DNA of 64,000 bases from Methylophaga sp. 42_25_T18 (GTDB lineage Bacteria; Pseudomonadota; Gammaproteobacteria; Nitrosococcales; Methylophagaceae), in assembly GCA_002163085.1 (NCBI GenBank), contig MAAJ01000006.1, positions 1 through 64,000 on the forward strand, in the 5' to 3' direction. A program made the position numbers and the translations under genes. The notes under the pieces were generated by a model. That model was not told the origin of the DNA. It did no database searches and saw nothing but the letters and a program-made list of their open reading frames with translations. Of this stretch, positions 7,820-17,053 are shown one piece after another; the first letter of the stretch is position 1; each line of letters starts with the position of its first letter.

Positions 7820-10800
7820 CTGCAACTCCTTGCAGATAAGCATCAAAAGCCATTAATAAATCAATGCTCGGACGATCTGCAAACACACCTGTTTGGCCCC
7901 ACTCAGGTTTCATACCTCGCAGGAATAAATAATAAACGCCACCCAAATGCTGCTCAGGATCATAATCAGGCAAACGTAATTTCAAGTAACGGTGCAAAGC
8001 CAAACTATAAATCAAATATTGCAAAGGATAATCATGAGAAATCATCGCTTCATCAAGTTGAGTTTGATTATAGTCAGCTTGTTCGCTACCTAAGAAGTTA
8101 GACTTATAATCCACCACATAATAACGACCCTGATGTTCATAGACTAAATCGATAAAGCCTTTCATAAACCCGCTAAGGTTATAAAAGTCCAAACGATTAA
8201 GTACGGTAGCCAAAACATGATCATCAGCCAGATAAGGAAATAACTGCCGCTGCAATTGTCTGACGGATAAATCAGCAACTGGAAAATAAAAGGCCATTTC
8301 ATCCAAACGTTGAGCAGGTGCTAAATCTGTTAAACGGAAGTTATCTGAAGTCGACAACTGCGTATTCACCACTTCACTCAACCACTGACAAACTACAGGC
8401 GTCCATTCCTCATCAAAGCCATATTGAATTAAGGTTCGTGAAACTAATGCTTTCATCGCCGCCTGATCACCCCTTGGGTCATCCGTTTTAAAATTCCAGA
8501 CTTCAAAAATACTATGCAAACACGTACCGGCCTGTGCACCACGAGGAAAACCAAAACGATCTTGAGTTGCGATCTTAACGCGTACAGGCTGAATTTCAAT
8601 GTCAGTTAAACTCTGAGCATCATAATCAGGTAACTCGGCATCATGTCCTGACGTCAACGCACTAAAGCTACCAATGCGCCAAGGTCGATGAATATACCCT
8701 TTGAACTCACGCGCTGATAAATTAAGCTCATCATCTTGCACCGTGTTTAAACTCTGCCGGTTTGATTCAGCTAAATCCTGCACTGAAATCACATCATTAT
8801 TAGCAGCTGCCAATGTGTGTAAATCAGCCGTCATCACATCAGCTTCAATGCCGATCCTTTCAGGGTGCAACAAACTAAATAAGGCCGAATCATTCACGCC
8901 TTTGACGGCAGCCCAGTGAATAATGCAACGCTCTCGCGCCCTTGTTAATGCCACATACAACAAACGTAGATCTTCTGCCCGTTCCTCAACCGCCACCGCC
9001 TCTTTGGCCTGACTTAATGCGGGTTCAACAAAGGCAACTTGTGCTGCATTATCCTGCTCAACATTATGAAAACGAATAAGCTCATCATCGGCAGCACGTA
9101 AATTTACATCCCACAAAAATGGACAAAATACGATGGGATATTCCAAGCCCTTACTTTTGTGAATGGTAATGATCTTAACTAACTGCTCATCACTCTCGAG
9201 TCGTAGCTGTGAGGTTTCATCATCACCGTCCAGTGATATACGGTGGTCAGCCAACCAATTTAATACCGCTTCAATCGCACTTTTCTGCCGACTACAATAA
9301 TCCTGAATCAACTCAGCCAAATGATATAAGTTGGTTAATGGGCGCTCGCCGTTAATCTCATTGAGCAAACGTTGTTGCACAGACTTATTGACCATCAAAT
9401 GACGGAACATGGTCATAAAACCTTGTTGCATCCATAACTGATGTAACTCATGGAAGAAATCAATGTAAGTCAGCCACGCTTGTTCTTGTTGCTGCAAGTC
9501 GTTTAACGCTGCTGCTTGAATGCCAAATAACGGCGTGATTAAAGCTGTGGCAATACGACTATCATTATTAGGCTCAGCCACCGCCAACAATAATCGCTCC
9601 AGCATCAACGCTTCATGTGAGGCAAATACATTCTCACGACCTTGTTGCACACTATTAATGCCTCGGAGTTGAAGGCATTGTTGCACTGCATGGGCTTGAC
9701 GATGATTCCTGACTAATACTGCTATATCACCACCCGACAGTTCACGGTCTTCATCATCTTCTTTTAAGGTCGCCTGCCCTTGCTCAGCTAGGTTTAATAA
9801 TTGTGCAATATCATCAGCGGTTGAGTTAGCCGCCAGCTGGGTCATATCTTTTTTAGCTAAGATTTTTTCACTGGCAGTCCATTTTATTTGCAAGGCCGCT
9901 TGTTCAACTTCAGCTATCTTTAATACTACTTCTGGCTCACGTGCAGCACCAACAGGCACAAAGGGAATGTCTTGATAAATAAACGGCTGTTCTTGTTGCT
10001 CAAACAATTTATTAACGGCTAATACTAAATCAGGATGTGAACGCCAGTTTGTGCTTAATGTATGTTCATGATCAGTAGCAGCTTTGGCTTTTAAATAGGT
10101 AAAGATATCCGCGCCACGGAAACTATAAATCGCCTGTTTCGGGTCTCCAACATAAAAAGTCGGCAAACCACTATGAGCATAGATACGTCTAAAGCTATCG
10201 TATTGCACCGGATCGGTATCTTGAAACTCATCAATCAAGGCCGCTTGATACTGTTGCTGCAATTGTTCAATCAATAAGTCGCCATGTTCAGCCGTCAGCG
10301 CCTGTTCCAAATTGGTTAACAAATCATCATACGACTGTACTTGTTGCTGCTGTTTTTGCTCAGGCACTTTGTCATGGATAAAACTCAACAAAGCCAAACG
10401 CAGGTTTTGTAACTGAATATTTCGTGCTGTTTGCAGTTGTTGGTTGGCATCTAATAAATGCTCGCACGCTGGCCAGAATTGTAACTCCGGCAAAAGCTGA
10501 TCCTTCTTCAATGCATCTTCAAGTTTGCCCGTAGTAAAACGATCGAAGTTTTCAAATATCGTGGCGGGTGCTGTATCTAACTCCAACATCGCCATTAACT
10601 GCATTAGCCATTTTTCGACACTGGCTTTTCGGTATTTATTTCCGTTTAATAAGTCTTTGTTCTGTAAAGCAGTAATAACATCATCCTGCTCTTGCTCCCA
10701 CAAAGTTTTAACCTGATCAAACTGCTTATTCAAAGTCTCTTGAAAACGATTAATATCAATATCAGGCATCGGCAAATAATGCAGATACGGCTTTCCAATC

Positions 10801-11321
10801 AAACTACGTACAGAACGTAATAAGGTTTCAGGGCTTTCACGTCGAGCTAATAAATAGGCAGACAATTTCTGGTCGGCCAAAGTGATTTCACGACGCCAGA
10901 AATCATCGGTCACCGCCTGCAAGATCTCACGTTCATCACCAATCAAATCAACTTCAAACGGCAGGCCACTTTCAAAGGCAAAGTCCGTTAATACCCTTTG
11001 GCAAAAACCATGAATGGTATAAATCGCTGCTTGGTCAAAACTCTGAATCGCCAAGGTGAGTTTATAAAAGTCTTTCTGGTTTAACTCTGGTTCTGCTAAC
11101 AACTCATCACGTTTATCCACCAGCTTTTGGCGTAAGCGATCACGTAATTCTTCCGTTGCAGCTCGGGTATACGTCACCACCAAAATCTGATCGACGTTCA
11201 GATCCTGTTCCAATACAAGCCTTAGATATAGCTCCGCCAAGGTATAAGTTTTACCTGTACCGGCACTGGCTTCAATTAGGTTCGTTCCTGCTAAGGAAAC
11301 TGTTTGAGCATCAAACGACAT
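7812..11321 (-). CDS. recB: Exodeoxyribonuclease V beta subunit RecB
   Basis: A 1169-residue protein, the expected size. Walker A of the UvrD-type 3'-5' helicase is ASAGTGKT at about residues 18-25. Other helicase motifs include LIDEFQDTDP, YSFRGADIF, TIHKSKGLEYP and LLYVALTRARE. The C-terminal RecB nuclease carries GFIDLVYE and VVDYKSN (about 1058-1073), holding the metal-binding Asp, Asp and Lys. It combines the slower helicase and the only nuclease of the complex and loads RecA after Chi. The start codon overlaps the recC stop by one base (TAATG), so the pair is coupled. Confidence 0.96.
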   Translation of the reverse strand: MSFDAQTVSLAGTNLIEASAGTGKTYTLAELYLRLVLEQDLNVDQILVVTYTRAATEELRDRLRQKLVDKRDELLAEPELNQKDFYKLTLAIQSFDQAAIYTIHGFCQRVLTDFAFESGLPFEVDLIGDEREILQAVTDDFWRREITLADQKLSAYLLARRESPETLLRSVRSLIGKPYLHYLPMPDIDINRFQETLNKQFDQVKTLWEQEQDDVITALQNKDLLNGNKYRKASVEKWLMQLMAMLELDTAPATIFENFDRFTTGKLEDALKKDQLLPELQFWPACEHLLDANQQLQTARNIQLQNLRLALLSFIHDKVPEQKQQQQVQSYDDLLTNLEQALTAEHGDLLIEQLQQQYQAALIDEFQDTDPVQYDSFRRIYAHSGLPTFYVGDPKQAIYSFRGADIFTYLKAKAATDHEHTLSTNWRSHPDLVLAVNKLFEQQEQPFIYQDIPFVPVGAAREPEVVLKIAEVEQAALQIKWTASEKILAKKDMTQLAANSTADDIAQLLNLAEQGQATLKEDDEDRELSGGDIAVLVRNHRQAHAVQQCLQLRGINSVQQGRENVFASHEALMLERLLLAVAEPNNDSRIATALITPLFGIQAAALNDLQQQEQAWLTYIDFFHELHQLWMQQGFMTMFRHLMVNKSVQQRLLNEINGERPLTNLYHLAELIQDYCSRQKSAIEAVLNWLADHRISLDGDDETSQLRLESDEQLVKIITIHKSKGLEYPIVFCPFLWDVNLRAADDELIRFHNVEQDNAAQVAFVEPALSQAKEAVAVEERAEDLRLLYVALTRARERCIIHWAAVKGVNDSALFSLLHPERIGIEADVMTADLHTLAAANNDVISVQDLAESNRQSLNTVQDDELNLSAREFKGYIHRPWRIGSFSALTSGHDAELPDYDAQSLTDIEIQPVRVKIATQDRFGFPRGAQAGTCLHSIFEVWNFKTDDPRGDQAAMKALVSRTLIQYGFDEEWTPVVCQWLSEVVNTQLSTSDNFRLTDLAPAQRLDEMAFYFPVADLSVRQLQRQLFPYLADDHVLATVLNRLDFYNLSGFMKGFIDLVYEHQGRYYVVDYKSNFLGSEQADYNQTQLDEAMISHDYPLQYLIYSLALHRYLKLRLPDYDPEQHLGGVYYLFLRGMKPEWGQTGVFADRPSIDLLMAFDAYLQGVADE

Positions 11322-14300
11322 TACAGTTTCCCTCCTGCTAAATGTTCATACAGTGGTTGGAACACGTTCAACGCTAACGCTTTAAACTCATCATTCAATG
11401 GCGAGGTTTGATAGATCTGTTGGTGATATAAATCATCGGCTTCACCATTCATAAATTGGTTGCCACTCCATGCGGCTAACATTGCATTATCAGGTACTGC
11501 TCGGCCACCATTCAATGTGGCTTTTGCAAAGGCAAAACTGGTATTGGAAAAATATGACACCGGTTGATGCAAGCCCTGCCAATATAAGTCCAACATAGGC
11601 TGTAATAACTCAGCAGCATTCGCAACAGGATTCAGTTGATATTCATTATCTTCGGTAAACAGCTGACTACTTTTAGCCACACCGTCAGGGGCAACACAAT
11701 TCAATACCAAATGCTGTAACCACAAACTCAACAGATCATGGCCTTTGGTTTTCGCCATGCGATATTGAAACAAACCACCATCAAATAATTGTTCTAAATG
11801 ACCAGTTAAAGTGAACTCGCCTAGTTTCAGTTCAAAGGTTTCAGCTTCATGAAAGTCTGATGGATAACTCGGCATTAACTTATCAGCAAAGATATTGACC
11901 TTATCGACTTGGGCATCAAAGATCTGCTCGCCCATTACACCTTGTGGCAATACCCCAGTCGCTTGCACTAAGGGCAACATCTCTGCCAACACCGTTTTAT
12001 TTAAACGTGAGTTTAATAACTGCTGACGTAACTGCCATGCTTGCAGACCATCTAATTCAAATGGTTCTCGTGTTTCAAGTTGCTCGTCGGTCATTTCTAA
12101 ACGAATGCCCAAACGCTCACGCAATAAATAACGTGCTGGATGTCTGAAAAAGTTAATCAGCTGAATCAGACTAATGTGCCGCCATGTTTCATCGGCTTCT
12201 GGCAGGGCATCTTCAAACCAACTTCCTTCCTGTGTCTGTTCTGTCGGTGGACATTGTGCTTGAGCAAAGCTAAATAACTTGGCATCGGCCCCATCAAAAT
12301 AACGTGAACTAAAGGCCTGCAAAGGATGTTCGGTTAATAACTGCGGCCACAAATCTTCACCATCAACAGTTTGATAACTCTGGCGTAATACATCACGTAA
12401 ATCACTGACTAATACCGATGGTGGGATCGCAGCATTATCATGAATGCTCGCCCCGACATAACTTAAATATAAATGCTGGCGACAGGACAATAAGGCTTCT
12501 AAAAACAGATAACGATCATCATCACGACGAGAACGATCACCAATTCGGAAATCAGATGACAATAAATCAAACCCTTGGGTCGGCTGACGGCGTGGATAAC
12601 TATCGTCATTCATGCCAATCAAACACACAACTTGGAAAGGAATACTCCGCATCGGCACCATGCCACAAAAGGTCACACCATGGCCCATGAACCGGCTGAT
12701 GGTTTGACTGGTATCCAAATGGCCATTCAGCCACTCTTTCACCAAGGCTAAGGATATTTTCTGTTCAAACTCGGCAAGCTCAGTGGTTTCAACTAACTTA
12801 TCCAAAGTCTGACGAATCAACATCAATTCTGCTTCGTCTTTGCTGTCAAACCCTACCGGCAAAAACAAATATTCCAACATATCATTTAACTCAGCTTGCC
12901 ATTGCTGAGCTGTGCGTGGCTTTGTTAACTTTTTGCGAATCAAATCCAAACTATCAATAAATGAACACAGCTGTGCCATAGTGCTAGCACGTTCACCACT
13001 GATGCCATCAAAGGCCAACTGGTCTTCAAATAAACGTAAGTCTTTTGACTGCTCAGTCATCGGCATGGCATAACCTAACAACAAACGGTCCAAGCCTGCT
13101 CGCCATGTATTGTTCGCAGTTTCAGGCACATCAAAGGCAGCTTTATCTTTAGCATTTAGTGCCCAACGAGTTTGGGTTTCGCCCAGCCAACGACGAATTA
13201 AACTCAGCGCCTCATCATCTAAACCAAAGCGATGTTGAATCGCCTGACATTCCAACAAAGCCAACACCGTTTCCACATCAAAACGAGATTGCGGCAAACT
13301 CAACAAACTCATAAAGGCATTGAGTACCGGGCTTTGATAACGCACACCACAATCTGCAATGCCATAAGGGATGTTATGTTCACTACCCTCGCCTTTATCT
13401 ATGCGGGCAAACACCGCATCTATCCACGGTGCATAGATTTCCACATCGGGCGTCATCACCACCACATCGGTCGGTGATAACTCAGAGTTTTGCTCAAACA
13501 AAGCTAATAACTGATCGTGTAATATTTCAATTTCACGCATCGCACTATGGCAGCTATGCACCATAATCGAATTATCATCCGGCGCAATGCTGGTTTTGTC
13601 TTTTAACAACTCCGGATCAGCCAGCGAAAAAATATCATGCTGCAAGTGGCCCAATAGACTGTCTTGCTCAGGTGGCACATAAACATGATGTTGCTCATGT
13701 TCACAGTCTTGCAACTGCTCAAACAACTCCTGCCCTTGTTTGCCTAAACTGGCTAACAACGGATGGCCAGTATTGAAATAATCACCGTCCTCATCATCCA
13801 ATAGGGACAATTGCTTGGTCTTTTGTTTTTCATCGATTAAGTCGCCCCAGTAATCTTCACTGGGTGAAAGGAAATACATCGTGATATCACAGTGTTTCGC
13901 CATCAACTCAAACAACTGCAAATACACCGGTGGCATCGCCGACACACCGATAATCGCTAAACGTTCTGGCAAACCAGAGGGTCGAACATCGGTTATTGTT
14001 AAATACTCATGCAACTGCTGCAATAAATTGGCTCGATGCATTGCAGGTTCATCACTCGCCGTTATCTGCTGCCACAAGATGGCTTGCCAATGGGGTGAAC
14101 TGCCCGCCTCCCAATCACGTAACCAATCAGGGCGATACATTAAATATTGGTCAAAGGTATCAGCAATACGATGAGAAATGGCATAACGTTTCAGCGGATC
14201 ATCCTTCCCACCTAAATAAGCATTAATCGCCTCAAACTTGGCAAGCTTACGACTCTCAGGCAAACACTCAAAGATCCGCCATGCCATGGCATCAGTTGAA

Positions 14301-14554
14301 AATGGAGATTGTTTAGGCACACCCGGCAACACCCGACGAAACAAAGCCCAGATATAAGCCGACGGATAAGGAAACTCAATATTGCTAGCAATGCCATGAT
14401 GTTGAGCAAGAAACAACGATAACCACCGCGCCAACTCATTACTTTGCACAATGACTGTTTCAGAGGCTAACGGCGGCAACGGATCGCTTAGTTGTATGTC
14501 AGCAAGCTGTGCAGCCAACTGCACCATATCGTTACTGTATACAACCTTGAGCAT
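11321..14554 (-). CDS. recC: Exodeoxyribonuclease V gamma subunit RecC
   Basis: A 1077-residue protein and first gene of the recCBD operon. The N-terminus (MLKVVYSNDMVQLA..., then IVQSNELARWL) and internal stretches such as GMVPMRSIPFQVVCLIGMN and FDLLSSDFRIGDRSRRDDDR are hallmarks of RecC. The family has a decayed helicase core and a nuclease-like C-terminal domain without catalytic residues. RecC splits the DNA strands and recognises Chi. The ATG is preceded by an AGGGATAG stretch. The 240-base gap upstream, shared with a divergent lipoprotein gene, should hold the operon promoter, but I cannot fix its elements. No thyA or ptr neighbours, unlike E. coli. Confidence 0.95.
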   Translation of the reverse strand: MLKVVYSNDMVQLAAQLADIQLSDPLPPLASETVIVQSNELARWLSLFLAQHHGIASNIEFPYPSAYIWALFRRVLPGVPKQSPFSTDAMAWRIFECLPESRKLAKFEAINAYLGGKDDPLKRYAISHRIADTFDQYLMYRPDWLRDWEAGSSPHWQAILWQQITASDEPAMHRANLLQQLHEYLTITDVRPSGLPERLAIIGVSAMPPVYLQLFELMAKHCDITMYFLSPSEDYWGDLIDEKQKTKQLSLLDDEDGDYFNTGHPLLASLGKQGQELFEQLQDCEHEQHHVYVPPEQDSLLGHLQHDIFSLADPELLKDKTSIAPDDNSIMVHSCHSAMREIEILHDQLLALFEQNSELSPTDVVVMTPDVEIYAPWIDAVFARIDKGEGSEHNIPYGIADCGVRYQSPVLNAFMSLLSLPQSRFDVETVLALLECQAIQHRFGLDDEALSLIRRWLGETQTRWALNAKDKAAFDVPETANNTWRAGLDRLLLGYAMPMTEQSKDLRLFEDQLAFDGISGERASTMAQLCSFIDSLDLIRKKLTKPRTAQQWQAELNDMLEYLFLPVGFDSKDEAELMLIRQTLDKLVETTELAEFEQKISLALVKEWLNGHLDTSQTISRFMGHGVTFCGMVPMRSIPFQVVCLIGMNDDSYPRRQPTQGFDLLSSDFRIGDRSRRDDDRYLFLEALLSCRQHLYLSYVGASIHDNAAIPPSVLVSDLRDVLRQSYQTVDGEDLWPQLLTEHPLQAFSSRYFDGADAKLFSFAQAQCPPTEQTQEGSWFEDALPEADETWRHISLIQLINFFRHPARYLLRERLGIRLEMTDEQLETREPFELDGLQAWQLRQQLLNSRLNKTVLAEMLPLVQATGVLPQGVMGEQIFDAQVDKVNIFADKLMPSYPSDFHEAETFELKLGEFTLTGHLEQLFDGGLFQYRMAKTKGHDLLSLWLQHLVLNCVAPDGVAKSSQLFTEDNEYQLNPVANAAELLQPMLDLYWQGLHQPVSYFSNTSFAFAKATLNGGRAVPDNAMLAAWSGNQFMNGEADDLYHQQIYQTSPLNDEFKALALNVFQPLYEHLAGGKL

Positions 14555-14796
14555 GTTTGGCTCTATCCCTATTTGTGATTATTAGCTTAATAATATATGA
14601 CCATAAACTATACCGACATTAGATATAAATGCATCAATACTCACTAGCAATGCAACGTGTTATTCTGCAGCCTAGTAAAATAATACTGTGAATCATTATT
14701 GAAGAAATTAGGGATAATACTTCTAAATTTGATTTGTTTCATCAAAATGTAGAGATATTATTATTCATTAAATTTATATCAACTTATGGAATAAAA

Positions 14797-16365
14797 ATGA
14801 AAAAAGGAACTTTTAACTTAATTCCCTTAAAAAAGATTTTGGTCATATCTTTATGTATTTTTAGTGTATCGGCATGTGATAACTCCGAAAAAGAAGCTCG
14901 GGTTCTATTGAACGAAGCCATCAAAGACTGGAAAGCAGATAACATAGAAACTGCTGAAAAAAAATTCGATACCATCGAATCAAATTACCTTAATACTAAA
15001 ACAGCAACAGACTCAATTAAAGAACGGGCAACTCTAAAAGTAATATACAAGAGTGAATACGATAGTAAAAAAAATAAACAAAAAAATAGAGGTGGCTTTT
15101 CTAGAAAAGTTATTTCGAGCATAGATCGGTATTTTCAGCTTAATGACAGTTACCCAACAGACCTTACTGCTCTTGAAATTTATGGGAAGTCTGACAACAA
15201 CAACTACCTTTCTTTATGCGCCTATAAAAAAGCTTTCTTTAACTACGGGTATCTTCTTGACTGTGTTAATGCCGATAAGGCTTATAAGAAAGATAACAAT
15301 CTGCAAAAAGCCGGTTCAAAAAAGTCAGTTCCCAAAACAATAGGAAAACTACAAGACTATCCAAAAGCCAAAAACACATGGGGAGCACAATTAAACCCAT
15401 CTGGTGAAATACCCCAAATGGGCTTTTCTGCCTATTACATTAATACAGATAGGCCTGATAAAATCATAAAAAAACAAATTGTTGACAACATAAAAGTAAA
15501 ATACTCTTGGAGCGACTTTCACAATATACACTCACAGGATTTCGGAGCTTATTGGGTCGGAAATATTCACCTTTCAAAAAACAAAATAATAAAGTTCAAC
15601 ATGGAACAAAGTCGCTCAAAGTCAAGACTGATCATTGATGGGGCTATTGTTTATGAGCAAGGTGCCAATACAGAGGTTTTAGTAGCCCTTAAAAAGGGGC
15701 CTCATAAAGTTGAAGTAGAATTCATAAATAATTGGCATACAACAGACTTCTCTCTTACATTCTCCGAAGAAGTAATGCCTATATCACTGAGTGCAGTTAA
15801 AAGTAGGCTAGATGAAAGCCTCTTGGGAAAATACGACATACACTATGTAGGTATTTATGAAAGTTCAAACAAAAGCCAACCCGTTATCCTCAATATAGAG
15901 GAGAGCCCAAAGAAAATTGTATTATTTTTGAGTTCATATAGAGCTGTGACATGGTTTATTTCAAACCCTTTTGATACTAATATTGCTGCAATAGTTTATG
16001 GAGCTCATCACCCTGATTCATCTATCACTGGACATGTAGATGAAGCGACTATATTACTGCCTACTGAAGAGACTATTGGCTCATATCGAACAACATCCAA
16101 GTGCAGATGTACACCTATTGGTTTTCATTGTGAAGGTTCAAATATACTATCCACTAAAGAAAAAGTAGAGCTCCTAAGTAATGCCAATATGACCGGATTT
16201 ACAGGTAAATACTCCACTTCATCAGTGGTAGTTCCAGAGATTTTTGTCACTCAAAAATATGTAAGCAAAATAGAGAAGAGTAACCACGAAATTAACCAAC
16301 AGGCCGAAGCTTGTATGAAACAGCTTAACCCTGATTTCGAAAATATGTTTGACTCAACAGGCTGA
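14797..16365 (+). CDS. Orphan lipoprotein with PA14-like domain
   Basis: A 522-residue protein with a lipoprotein signal (KKILVISLCIFSVSAC, lipobox VSAC). The start was set at the ATG at 14797, because the longer frame adds a non-signal leader. Residues about 27-75 look like a helical, TPR-like segment (ARVLLNEAIKDWKADNIETA). The middle (about 205-330) resembles a PA14/GLEYA-type beta-barrel, with GAYWVGNIHL, SRLIIDGAIVYEQG and GPHKVEVEF. That fold commonly binds glycans or lies next to adhesins and glycosidases. The C-terminal 180 residues have several cysteines (CRCTPIGFHC) and are unrecognised. The gene is visibly more A-rich than recBCD beside it, which may mean acquisition. Function unknown. 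Confidence 0.7.
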   Translation: MKKGTFNLIPLKKILVISLCIFSVSACDNSEKEARVLLNEAIKDWKADNIETAEKKFDTIESNYLNTKTATDSIKERATLKVIYKSEYDSKKNKQKNRGGFSRKVISSIDRYFQLNDSYPTDLTALEIYGKSDNNNYLSLCAYKKAFFNYGYLLDCVNADKAYKKDNNLQKAGSKKSVPKTIGKLQDYPKAKNTWGAQLNPSGEIPQMGFSAYYINTDRPDKIIKKQIVDNIKVKYSWSDFHNIHSQDFGAYWVGNIHLSKNKIIKFNMEQSRSKSRLIIDGAIVYEQGANTEVLVALKKGPHKVEVEFINNWHTTDFSLTFSEEVMPISLSAVKSRLDESLLGKYDIHYVGIYESSNKSQPVILNIEESPKKIVLFLSSYRAVTWFISNPFDTNIAAIVYGAHHPDSSITGHVDEATILLPTEETIGSYRTTSKCRCTPIGFHCEGSNILSTKEKVELLSNANMTGFTGKYSTSSVVVPEIFVTQKYVSKIEKSNHEINQQAEACMKQLNPDFENMFDSTG

Positions 16366-16439
16366 CAAAGTAATTGAGTTTAAGTAACTAATTAGAATGG
16401 AATTATAGATTAATATAGTATTTAGGGTCAGAGATATTT

Positions 16440-16486
16440 GGGGTCAGTGTAAAAACTACTTCATTTCCTATTTACACACTGAGCCC
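16440..16486. repeat. Inverted-repeat footprint GGGGTCAG...CTGAGCCC
   Basis: The arm GGGGTCAGTGTAAA (16440-16453) is answered by TTTACACACTGAGCCC (16471-16486), an imperfect inverted repeat around a 17-base centre. A second partial arm, AGGGTCAGAG, lies just upstream (16424-16433). It sits between two convergent genes and could act as a terminator. The same GATATTT-GG-CAG-GTAAA string recurs at 17032 and 18802, which suggests a mobile-repeat scar rather than a dedicated terminator. Confidence 0.6.
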
Positions 16487-16491
16487 AGTTA

Positions 16492-17035
16492 TTCTGTTAT
16501 CTCAACACTTTCGGCCAGTTGGCATCAGCTCGTTGAATATTGCCGGGCACATCACGAAGCCACTTCTTTTGCACATCTTTACTCAAATTGAGATAAAGCT
16601 TGCCATCAACAATGTGCCAAGCATCAGGATTGGTCGTTTTGGTAAAGCCATGTGAGACTGCAAAAGCACAATACCCACCATATTTAGGTGCATATTTTTC
16701 TGGGTTTTCGAGGAAGATCAATCGATTATCTTTGCTAACAAAATACCACGTTGCCCCATTCCATTGAGCATTGATATCTTTATTGCCAATCACTGCATTA
16801 GCACCTGGTGTTAGTGAGAAATAGGCCACTGGATCAGCACCTTGAATTGCCCCTTTAGTTTGGTCGGAATAAACATCAGGTGTTTTGGCAAAACTGGTGG
16901 CAGATAGGGTGAGTAACATCAGTAGTACAAGAAATCGTTTCATAAACTATGCTCCATATATTAAAGTTCATATAGTGGACAGATAGTGTTGATAAAAATT
17001 ACAACTAGTTCGTTATTGAACGTATCTTTGGGATA
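16492..17035 (-). repeat. Duplicated YHS-gene segment, copy A
   Basis: About 540 bases covering the YHS gene, its stop region and some 90 bases of upstream DNA are repeated in the same orientation at 20199-20740, an offset of 3.7 kb. Shared upstream words include TTCATATAGTGGAC and CTAGTTCGTTATT, so the promoter was probably copied too. Similarity fades outside these limits. Confidence 0.85.
16497..16943 (-). CDS. Secreted YHS-domain protein, copy A
   Basis: A 148-residue protein with a cleavable signal peptide (MKRFLVLLMLLTLSATSFA). The rest is the exported YHS domain (VYSDQTKGAIQGADPVAYF, then NPEKYAPKYGGYCAFAVSHG with one cysteine). It belongs to the group usually named YHS domain-containing (seleno)protein; in that family the Cys position is sometimes selenocysteine, but here it is TGC. 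YHS domains are thought to bind metals, and no substrate is established. It is 139/148 identical to copy B at 20204-20650. It is convergent with the lipoprotein gene. Confidence 0.82.
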   Translation of the reverse strand: MKRFLVLLMLLTLSATSFAKTPDVYSDQTKGAIQGADPVAYFSLTPGANAVIGNKDINAQWNGATWYFVSKDNRLIFLENPEKYAPKYGGYCAFAVSHGFTKTTNPDAWHIVDGKLYLNLSKDVQKKWLRDVPGNIQRADANWPKVLR

Positions 17036-17053
17036 TTTTGGGGCAGTGTAAAC
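17032..17053. repeat. GGGGCAGTGTAAA footprint, second copy
   Basis: GATATTTTGGGGCAGTGTAA lies between the YHS copy A promoter and the stop of the GGDEF gene. It matches the string at 16433-16453 with one indel. It marks the left border of the GGDEF gene. Confidence 0.5.

Noticed and set aside
16497..16943. Selenocysteine in the YHS protein, as the family name hints
   Set aside because: The position reads TGC (Cys) in both copies and there is no in-frame TGA before the true stop.
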